Source: Planctomycetota bacterium
Lineage (GTDB): Bacteria > Planctomycetota > UBA1135 > UBA2386
DNA length: 64,000 nt
Direction: 5' to 3'
Assembly: GCA_020638655.1 (NCBI GenBank)
Contig: JACKIC010000002.1
Coordinates: 372,001 to 436,000 of the forward strand
The notes below the pieces were generated by a model. The model did not search any database and was not told the origin of the DNA. It saw nothing but the letters and a program-made list of their open reading frames with translations. Positions 44,312-51,918 of this stretch are shown in pieces (position 1 is the first letter of the stretch; each line of letters begins with the position of its first letter). A program made the position numbers and the translations under genes.

Positions 44312-45079
44312 ATGCAGATCCGCCCATCCGGTCACGTCGTCCTGCTCACCGATTTCGGTCATCGCGACCCCTACGTCGGCATCCTGCGCGGCGCGGTGCT
44401 GCGCGCCAACCCGCGCGCGACGATCGTCGACCTCGGCCACGAAGTGCCCGCGCAGGACGTCGAGGCGGGGGCGTTCTGGCTGTGGTCGGCGGTGGATCGG
44501 TTCGTGCCCGGCAGCGTCTTCGTCGCGGTCGTCGATCCCGGTGTCGGCACGCCGCGCCGCCTGCTCGCGGCGCAGGCACACGGCTGTTACTGGGTCGCGC
44601 CCGACAACGGCCTGCTGACGCACGTGCTCGCCGGGGACGACAGCGCCGACGTGCGCCTGCTCGACCCCGAACACCTGCAGTTGGTGCCGGCGTCGCGCAC
44701 GTTCCACGGCCGCGACGTGCTCGCGCCCGTCGGGGGCTGGCTCAGCGGCGGTCGCTACGGCTTCTCGGCGCTCGGCGAACGCCTGCCCGATCCCGTGCGG
44801 CTGCCCGAGATGACCGCAGGAAGCCACCGCGTCGTGCACGTCGACGCGTTCGGCAACCTGATCACCAACCTGCCGGCGGCGACTGCGGGGAACTTCGCGG
44901 CGATCGCCGTGGCCGGGCGCCAGGTCGCCGTGCACGGCACCTACGGCGAGGTGCCGGACGGCGAGATGTTGGCGCTGGTGGGCTCGTTCGGCTTCTGGGA
45001 GATCGCCCGGAACGGCGGCAGCGCCGCGAAGCTGCTCGGCGTGGGGCGCGGCGCGCCGATCACGCTGGTGCAGGCCTGA
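44312..45079 (+). CDS. SAM hydrolase/SAM hydroxide adenosyltransferase family protein (DUF62)
   Basis: The 255-residue enzyme resembles the DUF62/fluorinase-chlorinase superfamily. Members use a nucleophile (water, or halide in the halogenases) to split S-adenosylmethionine into adenosine (or halo-adenosine) and methionine. Visible landmarks are L-T-D-F-G-H-R-D-P-Y-V at the start, V-V-D-P-G-V-G near residue 75, the A-P-D-N-G-L-L loop, F-H-G-R-D and the C-terminal D-A-F-G-N-L-I-T-N-L and G-S-F-G-F-W-E-I-A. The hydrolase is the common version. The halogenase-specific 20-residue loop is not obvious, so SAM hydrolase is preferred. Confidence 0.88.
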   Translation: MQIRPSGHVVLLTDFGHRDPYVGILRGAVLRANPRATIVDLGHEVPAQDVEAGAFWLWSAVDRFVPGSVFVAVVDPGVGTPRRLLAAQAHGCYWVAPDNGLLTHVLAGDDSADVRLLDPEHLQLVPASRTFHGRDVLAPVGGWLSGGRYGFSALGERLPDPVRLPEMTAGSHRVVHVDAFGNLITNLPAATAGNFAAIAVAGRQVAVHGTYGEVPDGEMLALVGSFGFWEIARNGGSAAKLLGVGRGAPITLVQA

Positions 45080-45105
45080 TCCGGCCTCGCTGGCCCGGCA
45101 CCGGG

Positions 45106-45111
45106 TAGCAT
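45106..45111 (+). promoter_or_regulatory. -10-like hexamer for small secreted protein
   Basis: TAGCAT, 50 nt before the ATG at 45162. Confidence 0.4.
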
Positions 45112-45161
45112 GGGCGGCTCCACCTGCCTGCCACCAGCTGCCTGCCACCACGGGAGCCACC

Positions 45162-45650
45162 ATGCGCACCGCCCATGTCCTCGCCGCCGCGCTGTCCTGC
45201 GCCGCGCTGATCCCCGCCCAAACCGCCAGCAACGTCGGCCTGACCATGGACGGCGGCACGCTGACGGTGCTCTACGGCCAGTCATGCGGCGCGTTCACGT
45301 GCCAGCCGTTCGTCGCCGGGCCGGTCGGCGTGGGCAACGCGCACCGCGTCTACGTCTACGGCGCGATCCAGCAGCCCTACGTGCTCGCGATCGGCCTCAC
45401 CAACACCGCGCCGTGCATTCCCATCCCGGGCTTGGCGAACTCGCTGATCCTGCTGGGGCCGGTCACGCTGCAGGTCGGCCTGACCGCCGCGCCGGTGCTG
45501 ACCAGCGCCTGCCCGCAGGCGCGCGACCAGTACGTGCTGCAGTTCCCGGTCGGCACCCCGATCGGCGTGGGCTTCCAGCTGCAGGCGCTCGCGACCAGCG
45601 CCACCCAGGGGCCCGCGTTCACGATCGCGATCGAATCGGTCACCGGCTGA
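45162..45650 (+). CDS. Small secreted beta-domain protein
   Basis: The 162-residue product has a signal peptide (residues 1-20) and then a single beta-rich module (residues about 25-162) with four Cys. Its C-terminal half resembles the domain at the ends of the larger secreted proteins here (P-V-G-T-P-I-G-V-G-F-Q-L-Q-A). It may be a stand-alone version of that module. No known family is recognised. It sits 48 bp upstream of arginase with its own promoter-like hexamer. Confidence 0.68.
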   Translation: MRTAHVLAAALSCAALIPAQTASNVGLTMDGGTLTVLYGQSCGAFTCQPFVAGPVGVGNAHRVYVYGAIQQPYVLAIGLTNTAPCIPIPGLANSLILLGPVTLQVGLTAAPVLTSACPQARDQYVLQFPVGTPIGVGFQLQALATSATQGPAFTIAIESVTG

Positions 45651-45682
45651 GCCCGGCGTGGCCGAAGGGGCGAACGGGCGAG

Positions 45683-45688
45683 TAGACT
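45683..45688 (+). promoter_or_regulatory. -10-like hexamer for arginase
   Basis: TAGACT, 10 nt before the ATG at 45699, again predicting an almost leaderless mRNA. Confidence 0.5.
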
Positions 45689-45698
45689 GTTCGCCCGC

Positions 45699-46640
45699 AT
45701 GAGTTCGCCCGCCAGCCCCGTCACCTCCACGCAACGCACCGTGCGCCTCGTCGGCGTGCCCATGGACCTCGGCGCGGGTCGCCGCGGCGTCGACATGGGG
45801 CCCTCGGCGATCCGCATCGCCGGCGTCACCCAGGGGCTGCAGCAGCTCGGCCTGCGCGTCGAGGACGACGGCGACGTCGGCGTGCCCGCGCCCGAGACGC
45901 GCGCGCCCGGCGACACCCACGCGCGCTATCTCGAGCCGATCTACCACGTCTGCAACCGGCTGCGCCTGCGCGTGCGCCGTTCGCTCGACCAGGGCGAGAT
46001 CCCCGTCGTGCTCGGCGGCGACCACAGCATCGCGATCGGCACCGTGTCGGGCGTCGCCGAGCACTTCCATCAGAACGAACAGAAGATCGGGCTGATCTGG
46101 GTCGACGCGCACGCCGACATGAACACCCCCGAGAGCTCGCCGACCGGCAACATCCACGGCATGCCGCTGGCGACCGTGCTCGGCCTGGGGCACCCGCGGC
46201 TCGTCGAGATGGGCGGGTTCTGGCCCAAGGTCGACCCCAGGAACGTGTGCCTGATCGGCATCCGCGACATCGATGAGACCGAGCGCCAGATCGTCAAGAA
46301 GTCCGGCATCCACGCCTACACGATGCGCGACGTCGACGAGCGCGGCATGCGCGCGATCATGCAGGAGTCGATCGGGTTCGCGACCGACGGCACGGCGGGC
46401 TTCCACGTCTCGTTCGACCTCGACGGCATGGATCCGCGCGACGTGCCCGGCACCGGCACCCCGGTCAAGGGGGGCATCAGCTGGCGCGAGGCCAACCTGC
46501 TCATGGAGATGGTCAGCGACACCGGCCGGATGACCAGCCTCGAGGTCACCGAGCTCAACCCGGTCCTGGACGTCAAGAACCAGTCGGGCGAGGTCGCCGT
46601 CGACGTGATCCTGAGCGCGTTCGGCAAGCGGATCCTGTAG
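45699..46640 (+). CDS. rocF: Arginase
   Basis: The 313-residue enzyme belongs to the ureohydrolase family and hydrolyses arginine to ornithine and urea. All Mn2+ ligand motifs are present: G-G-D-H-S near residue 107, D-A-H-A-D-M-N near residue 131, and S-F-D-L-D-G-M-D-P near residue 240, followed by G-T-G-T-P. The R-G-V-D-M-G-P-S-A-I-R start is typical of arginases rather than agmatinases. It is flanked by the fhs gene, whose own promoter follows 30 bp later. Confidence 0.93.
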   Translation: MSSPASPVTSTQRTVRLVGVPMDLGAGRRGVDMGPSAIRIAGVTQGLQQLGLRVEDDGDVGVPAPETRAPGDTHARYLEPIYHVCNRLRLRVRRSLDQGEIPVVLGGDHSIAIGTVSGVAEHFHQNEQKIGLIWVDAHADMNTPESSPTGNIHGMPLATVLGLGHPRLVEMGGFWPKVDPRNVCLIGIRDIDETERQIVKKSGIHAYTMRDVDERGMRAIMQESIGFATDGTAGFHVSFDLDGMDPRDVPGTGTPVKGGISWREANLLMEMVSDTGRMTSLEVTELNPVLDVKNQSGEVAVDVILSAFGKRIL

Positions 46641-46669
46641 CGGTTCCTCCGGCCCGGGGGCAGGTCGGG

Positions 46670-46699
46670 TTGGCCCCGGTGGGGCGGGTTCGGTATCCT
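46670..46699 (+). promoter_or_regulatory. Promoter of formate-THF ligase gene
   Basis: TTGGCC (46670-46675), an 18-nt spacer and TATCCT (46694-46699). The -10 is 10 nt before the ATG at 46710, so the mRNA would be leaderless or nearly so. Confidence 0.5.
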
Positions 46700-46709
46700 G
46701 CTCGCCCCC

Positions 46710-48407
46710 ATGTCGCTCAACGACCTCGATATCGCACGTTCGATCCCCCTGCGTCCCCTCGGCGAAGTGGCCCGGATCATGGGCCTCGGTGAGGCCGACC
46801 TCGAGCCCTACGGCCACAACAAGGCGAAGGTCCGCCTCGACCTGCTCAAGCAGCCCGAGACGCGCAAGCCCGCGAAGTACGTGGTGGTGACGGCGATCAC
46901 GCCGACCCCGCTCGGCGAGGGCAAGACCGTGCACACCGTCGGCATCAGCCAGGCGCTCAACCGGATCGGCAAGCGCACCGCGTGCGTGATCCGCCAGCCG
47001 TCGATGGGCCCGGTGTTCGGCATCAAGGGCGGCGCTGCGGGCGGCGGCTACTCGCAGGTCGTTCCGCCCGAGGAACTCAACCTGCACCTCACGGGCGACT
47101 TCCACGCCGTGACCTCGGCGCACAACCTGTGCGCGGCGTTCCTCGACGCGCACCTGTTCCACGGCAACGAGCTGGGGCTCGACCCCGAGCAGATCACCTG
47201 GCGCCGCGTCATGGACATGAACGACCGCGCGCTGCGCGAGATCGAGGTGGCGCACGGCGGCGAGAAGAACGGCACCCCGCGCAAGACCGGCTTCGACATC
47301 ACTTCGGCCAGCGAGATCATGGCGATCCTGGGGCTCGCCAAGGACATCAAGGACCTGCGTGCTCGTCTGGGCGCGATCGTGGTCGGCTACACCAAGGAGG
47401 GCAAGCCCGTCACCGCCGAGGACCTCAAGGCCGCCGGCGCCATGACTGCGCTGCTCAAGGACGCCCTCAAGCCGACGCTGATGCAGACGCTCGAAGGCAC
47501 GCCTGCGCTCGTGCACACCGGCCCGTTCGCCAACATCGCGCACGGCAACAGCTCGATCGTCGCCGACTACGTGGCGATGCGCAGCCTCGACTTCGTGGTC
47601 ACCGAGGCCGGCTTCGGCGCCGACATGGGTGCCGAGAAGTTCTTCGACATCAAGTGCCGCGCCAGCGGACTCAAGCCCGACGCCGCGCTGCTGGTCGCCA
47701 CCGTGCGCGCGCTCAAGATGCACAGCGGCCGGTTCACGATCGTCGCCGGCAAGCCGCTGCCCGAGGGCCTGCAGAAGGAGGACCTCGACGCGCTCGCCGC
47801 GGGCATCGGCAACCTGCAGAAGCAGATCGAGAACGTCAAGCTGTTCGGCATCCCCGTGGTCGTCGCGATCAACAAGTTCCCGACCGACACCGAGGCCGAG
47901 ATCGCCTACGTGCGGCAGGCCGCGCTCGACGCCGGCGCCAGCGACGCGCACGTCTCGACGCTGTTCAGCGACGGCGGCAAGGGCGGCGAGGACCTCGCGC
48001 ACGCCCTAGTCAAGGCCGCCGACGAGCCGAGCTCGTTCCGCTTCCTCTACCCGCTCGACGCCTCCCTCAAGGAGAAGATCGAGACCATCGCCACCAAGAT
48101 CTACGGCGCCGACGGCGTCGACTACGAGCCGCTCGCCGAGAAGCAGCTGGCGATGTTCGAGGAGCGCGGCTTCGGCAAGCTGCCGATCTGCATGGCCAAG
48201 ACCCAGTACTCGCTGAGCCACGACCCGGCGCTCAAGGGCCGCCCGACCGGCTTCCGCTTCGTCGTGCGCGACGCCCGCGTCGCCGTCGGCGCCGGCTTCG
48301 TCTACCCGCTCGCCGGCGCGATCATGACCATGCCGGGCCTCGGCAAGGTGCCGGGTGGCGCGCGCATGGACATCGACGAGAACGGCGACGTCGTCGGCAT
48401 GCTGTAG
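46710..48407 (+). CDS. fhs: Formate-tetrahydrofolate ligase
   Basis: The 565-residue enzyme makes 10-formyl-THF from formate, THF and ATP in one-carbon metabolism. The N-terminal ATP-binding loop T-P-L-G-E-G-K-T (residues about 67-75) is intact. The family segments F-G-I-K-G-G-A-A-G-G-G-Y-S, H-L-T-G-D-F-H-A-V, D-M-N-D-R-A-L-R and E-A-G-F-G-A-D-M-G-A-E-K-F are present, and the length is normal. It is downstream of arginase but has its own promoter. The repeat element at 48408-48440 lies immediately after its stop. Confidence 0.96.
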   Translation: MSLNDLDIARSIPLRPLGEVARIMGLGEADLEPYGHNKAKVRLDLLKQPETRKPAKYVVVTAITPTPLGEGKTVHTVGISQALNRIGKRTACVIRQPSMGPVFGIKGGAAGGGYSQVVPPEELNLHLTGDFHAVTSAHNLCAAFLDAHLFHGNELGLDPEQITWRRVMDMNDRALREIEVAHGGEKNGTPRKTGFDITSASEIMAILGLAKDIKDLRARLGAIVVGYTKEGKPVTAEDLKAAGAMTALLKDALKPTLMQTLEGTPALVHTGPFANIAHGNSSIVADYVAMRSLDFVVTEAGFGADMGAEKFFDIKCRASGLKPDAALLVATVRALKMHSGRFTIVAGKPLPEGLQKEDLDALAAGIGNLQKQIENVKLFGIPVVVAINKFPTDTEAEIAYVRQAALDAGASDAHVSTLFSDGGKGGEDLAHALVKAADEPSSFRFLYPLDASLKEKIETIATKIYGADGVDYEPLAEKQLAMFEERGFGKLPICMAKTQYSLSHDPALKGRPTGFRFVVRDARVAVGAGFVYPLAGAIMTMPGLGKVPGGARMDIDENGDVVGML

Positions 48408-48440
48408 GCGAGGGTACGGTACCGGGTACAAACCACACAT
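48408..48440 (+). repeat. Half-copy of the palindromic element found at 57331
   Basis: A 33-nt stretch directly behind the fhs stop matches the left arm of the 57331-57395 inverted repeat plus its immediate left flank, with few mismatches (gcgagggtacggtac, then a near-identical continuation ending in aaaccacaca). The right arm is absent here. Confidence 0.6.
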
Positions 48441-48485
48441 CGCCGCGCCGAACCTCCCGCGCGGCGTCCCGTTGTGCCGACTCCC

Positions 48486-49592
48486 ATGGCCCGTCCCCTG
48501 TTCGCGGTGCTGCTCTTCGCCGCGCCCCTCGCCGCACCGCTCGCCGCACAGCGCGCCCTGCTCGACGAACTGCCCGGCGACGCCGAAGCGCACTCCCGCG
48601 TCGCGGTCGCGGAGTTCGGCCCGGAACTGACCCCGCTCGACCTGCCCGGCAAGGGCCTGCCGCGCGGCGTCGCGCGCGTGGGCGACCGCCTCTGGTTGGC
48701 GCGCGGCGACGAACTGCTCTGCGTGTCGTGGCCACAGCTCGCGCTGCTGCAGCGCGTTCCCGCGCCCGCCGAACTCGTCGGTCTCGCGAGCGACGGCAAG
48801 CAGCTGTTCGGGGCCAGCGCCGACCGCGTGTTCGTAGTCGACGCGATCGCCGGCCGCGCGGTGCGCGAAGTAGAACTCGACGCCGGCCCCTGGATCGTCG
48901 CCATCGGCCACTACCGCGGTGCGCTGCACGTCGTCACCGATCGCAAGCTGCGGCGGGTGTCGTTGGAGAAGGGCACCACCGAGGTCGCCGCGGACCTGGG
49001 GGACGCCGTGCACTGGCTCGCCGCCGACGGCGACGTGTTGTACGGCGGTACACAGTCCAGCTGCGAAGTGCTGCGACGAGGCGAGGTGGCACCGGGTTGG
49101 TCGGGCACCGTGTGGTCGATGCGGATGGCGACCAGCGCGGCGACCTGGATCGACGGCCGTCTGTTGCTGCTCGGCGAGGCTGCGCCGCAGGACGGGGGGC
49201 ACGCCGTCGCCGGCCTGCTCGATCCGAAGAAGTGCCTGCCCTTCGAACGGCTGCTGCTGCGTGTGGTGCGCGGCGATCAGCAGGGCGCGCTGTACTTCGA
49301 GGTCGGCCCCAAGGTGCTGGCCACCGCCGAGGCCCTCGAGCGCGAGCTGCGTCGCATCGCCAAGGACCCCGGGGCGCTGGTCCGCTACCCGGACGGGAGC
49401 CGCGCGCTGATGCCGGTCGTGATCGAGACCCTTCCCGGGGTGACGATCGCCGAACTGCGCCGCACGTGGGACCTCGCCACTGCCGCGGGGTTTGGGACCG
49501 TGGTCGCGCCCGAGCCGGAAGCCTGGGGCCGGTACGTGCTGCGCCAGCGGCGGGAGCGGGAGGAGGCGGAGGTCAAGCGACCGGGCAAGTGA
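48486..49592 (+). CDS. Secreted beta-propeller-like protein with ExbD-like tail
   Basis: The 368-residue protein begins with a signal peptide (residues 1-20). A region of alternating strands follows (about 35-250; R-V-G-D-R-L-W-L-A-R-G-D, H-W-L-A-A-D-G-D, G-R-L-L-L-L-G), resembling a WD/propeller fold. The terminal part (about 300-350) has Y-P-D-G-S-R-A-L-M-P-V and T-I-A-E-L-R-R-T-W-D, similar to the periplasmic end of ExbD/TolR-type proteins. I chose ATG 48486 over the in-frame GTG 12 bp upstream. No function is assigned. Confidence 0.68.
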   Translation: MARPLFAVLLFAAPLAAPLAAQRALLDELPGDAEAHSRVAVAEFGPELTPLDLPGKGLPRGVARVGDRLWLARGDELLCVSWPQLALLQRVPAPAELVGLASDGKQLFGASADRVFVVDAIAGRAVREVELDAGPWIVAIGHYRGALHVVTDRKLRRVSLEKGTTEVAADLGDAVHWLAADGDVLYGGTQSSCEVLRRGEVAPGWSGTVWSMRMATSAATWIDGRLLLLGEAAPQDGGHAVAGLLDPKKCLPFERLLLRVVRGDQQGALYFEVGPKVLATAEALERELRRIAKDPGALVRYPDGSRALMPVVIETLPGVTIAELRRTWDLATAAGFGTVVAPEPEAWGRYVLRQRREREEAEVKRPGK

Positions 49593-49610
49593 CGCCCGGC
49601 GCGGTGCACC

Positions 49611-49859
49611 TCAGCGGTCGTCGATCGTATCGACCGCGAGCTTCGCGTCGCGCAGGCCGCAGCCCGTCGCCTCGCGGTACGCCTTGATCGCGCCGATCTT
49701 GCCCTCGATCGGCAGCACGCTGCGCGCGAGTTCGATCGCCTTGGGGTCGATCGGTGCGGGTGGTGGCAGCGGCGCTTCGTCGGTGCGGCCGCGGCCGCGC
49801 AGGATCCAACCGGCGAGGAACGCGCCGGCGGCGATCGCGACGACGGCCGGTGTCTCCAT
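49611..49859 (-). CDS. Small membrane-anchored protein with L7/L12 C-terminal-like domain
   Basis: The 82-residue protein has one N-terminal membrane helix (residues 5-22), a short Pro-rich linker and a C-terminal helix-strand-helix segment G-K-I-G-A-I-K-A-Y-R-E-A-T-G-C-G-L-R-D-A-K. This resembles the C-terminal domain of ribosomal protein L7/L12, a domain also found in unrelated short proteins. It starts 2 bp after the transketolase stop and is most likely co-transcribed with it. The role is unknown. Confidence 0.68.
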   Translation of the reverse strand: METPAVVAIAAGAFLAGWILRGRGRTDEAPLPPPAPIDPKAIELARSVLPIEGKIGAIKAYREATGCGLRDAKLAVDTIDDR

Positions 49860-49861
49860 GC

Positions 49862-51838
49862 CTACAGCGCCGCCTTGACGCGCGCGGCGACGTTCTCGGC
49901 GGTGAAGCCGAAGTGCTCGGCGAGCACCTTGTAGGGCGCGCTCGCGCCGAACGTGCTCTGGCCGATGCAGCGGTCCAGGCGGCCCGTGAACTGGCACCAC
50001 ATCTCGGGGCGGCCCATCTCGCAGGTGAACACCGCGGCCGTGCCGAGCACGCTCTTCTGCCACGCGGCGTCCTGCTGCAGGAACAGCTCGACGCACGGCA
50101 TCGAGACGACGCGCGTCGGCACGCCGCCCGCCGCGAGCAACTTCGCGGCGTCGACGGCGAGGCTGACCTCGGCGCCGGTCGCGACGATCGTCGCCGCGGC
50201 GCCCGGCGCGTCGATCAGCACGTAGCCGCCGCGCAGGGCCTGCTGCGGGTTCCAGTCCGCGGCGTGCGGCAGCGCCGGCAGGTTCTGGCGGGTCAGCGAC
50301 AGCACCACGGGGCCGTCGCGGCGCGACACGGCGTGGGTCCACGCCGCCGCGGTCTCCTTGCCGTCCGCGGGGCGGAACACGTGCATGTTGGGGATCAGCC
50401 GCAGCGTCGCCAGGTGTTCGACGGGTTGGTGGGTGGGGCCGTCCTCGCCGACCATCAGGCTGTCGTGGGTGAACACGAACGCGACCGGGATCTTCATCAG
50501 CGACGCGAGGCGCATCGGCGTGCGCATGTAGTCGGCGAACACCAGGAACGTGCTGCCCGCGGGCAGGAACCCGCTGTGCAGCGACAGACCGTTGAGCACA
50601 GCGCCCATCGCGTGTTCGCGGATGCCGTAGTGCAGCGTGCGGCCGGTGCGGTCCGCAGCGCTGAAGGAGCCGCCCTTCTTGATGCGCGTCTTGGTCGACG
50701 GGTCGAGGTCGGCGCTGCCCGAGACGAAGCCCGGCACCAGCTCGGCGAGCTTCTGCACGATGTTGCCGGACAGCGCGCGCGTCGCCGCGGGTTCGGCGCC
50801 GGCGACGGCGGCGAGCTCTTCGAGCAGGTTGGCGGGCATCTCGCGCGAACGGAACGCGCGCCAGTCGGCCGCGGTCTTGGCGTTGTTGGCGGCCCACTCG
50901 TCCATGTCGGCGTGCCACTGTCGGCGCCGCGCCTCGTTGCGCTCGCTGGCCGCGGCGAACACCTCGCGCGCGTGCGGGTCGACGAAGAAGTCCTGCGCGG
51001 GCAGGCCGAGCGCCTGCTTGGTCAGCGCGATCTCCTCGGCGCCGAGCGGCGAGCCGTGCACGTCGTGCGTGTTGGCCTTGTGCGGGCTGCCCTTGCCGAT
51101 CGTCGTCTTGCAGCAGATCAGCTGCGGCTTGTCGTTGCCGGCGGTCGCGTTCTGCAGCGCCTTGCGGATCTGCTCGGGGTCGTGGCCGTCGCAGCGTTGC
51201 ACCACCCAGCCCTGCGCGGCGAAGCGCGCGCCGATGTCCTCGCTGGTGGCGAGGTCGGTGTGGCCTTCGATCGTGATCGTGTTGTCGTCAAACAGGCAGA
51301 CGAGGTTGCCGAGCTGCAGGTGGCCGGCCAGCGTCGCCGCCTCGTAGCTGATGCCCTCCATGAGATCGCCGTCGCCGACCGTCACGAACACGCGGCTCGC
51401 GAGCAGGTGGTTCTGGAAGCGCGCCGCCTCCATCTGCGCGGCGATCGCCATGCCGACGGCGTTGGCGAAGCCCTGGCCGAGCGGTCCGGTGGTGGTTTCG
51501 ACGCCGACCGTGTCGCCGTACTCGGGGTGGCCCGGCGTCTTGCTGTGCAGCTGGCGGAACTGCTTGAGGTCGTCGAGCGACACCGGGAAGCCGGCGAGAT
51601 GCAGCAGGGAGTAGAGCAGCATCGAGCCGTGGCCACCCGACAGCACGAAGCGGTCGCGCCCGGCCCACTCGGGCTCCTCGTTGCTCCAATGTAGGAACTC
51701 GGTCCACAGCACCGTGCCGACCTCGGCCATGCCCATCGGCATGCCCGGGTGGCCCGAGTTGGCCTTCTGCACGGCGTCCATGGCGAGGCCGCGGATGATG
51801 TTGGCGACGAGGGTGACGTCCGGCGTGCTGACCTGCAT
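49862..51838 (-). CDS. tkt: Transketolase
   Basis: This 658-residue ThDP enzyme transfers two-carbon ketol units in the pentose phosphate and Calvin-type pathways. The substrate-binding S-G-H-P-G-M-P-M-G-M-A near residue 28 is clear, as are L-S-G-G-H-G-S-M, G-P-L-G-Q-G, the ThDP motif G-D-G-D-L-M-E-G (residues about 156-163), the H-D-S-L-M-V-G-E-D-G-P-T-H-Q-P segment and R-E-H-A-M-G. The length is standard. A promoter (-35 51870-51875, -10 51847-51852) lies just upstream, and its -35 falls inside the 60-bp direct repeat. The small membrane protein gene follows as a second cistron. Confidence 0.96.
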   Translation of the reverse strand: MQVSTPDVTLVANIIRGLAMDAVQKANSGHPGMPMGMAEVGTVLWTEFLHWSNEEPEWAGRDRFVLSGGHGSMLLYSLLHLAGFPVSLDDLKQFRQLHSKTPGHPEYGDTVGVETTTGPLGQGFANAVGMAIAAQMEAARFQNHLLASRVFVTVGDGDLMEGISYEAATLAGHLQLGNLVCLFDDNTITIEGHTDLATSEDIGARFAAQGWVVQRCDGHDPEQIRKALQNATAGNDKPQLICCKTTIGKGSPHKANTHDVHGSPLGAEEIALTKQALGLPAQDFFVDPHAREVFAAASERNEARRRQWHADMDEWAANNAKTAADWRAFRSREMPANLLEELAAVAGAEPAATRALSGNIVQKLAELVPGFVSGSADLDPSTKTRIKKGGSFSAADRTGRTLHYGIREHAMGAVLNGLSLHSGFLPAGSTFLVFADYMRTPMRLASLMKIPVAFVFTHDSLMVGEDGPTHQPVEHLATLRLIPNMHVFRPADGKETAAAWTHAVSRRDGPVVLSLTRQNLPALPHAADWNPQQALRGGYVLIDAPGAAATIVATGAEVSLAVDAAKLLAAGGVPTRVVSMPCVELFLQQDAAWQKSVLGTAAVFTCEMGRPEMWCQFTGRLDRCIGQSTFGASAPYKVLAEHFGFTAENVAARVKAAL

Positions 51839-51846
51839 GGCCGACC

Positions 51847-51875
51847 ACTGTAGCGATGGGGTGCCGGCGGCGGAA
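51847..51875 (-). promoter_or_regulatory. Promoter of transketolase gene
   Basis: On the minus strand: TTCCGC (51875-51870), a 17-nt spacer and TACAGT (51852-51847), 8 nt before the ATG at 51838. The -35 lies in the duplicated segment, so duplication could have affected tkt expression. Confidence 0.5.
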
Positions 51876-51918
51876 CGACGCGTTGCCGCCCGTTCAGGGC
51901 AGGCGCACCCGGATCGTG
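51859..51918 (+). repeat. 60-bp exact direct repeat, copy A
   Basis: Sixty bases identical to 53901-53960. The repeat covers the last codons, the stop and the 3' flank of the ectodomain gene at 51894-53807 and forms the edge of the ancestral tandem duplication. Confidence 0.9.

Noticed and set aside
44312..45079. Fluorinase or chlorinase activity for the DUF62 protein
   Set aside because: The halogenase-type loop is not evident and there is no halogenation cluster nearby. SAM hydrolase is far more common in this family.
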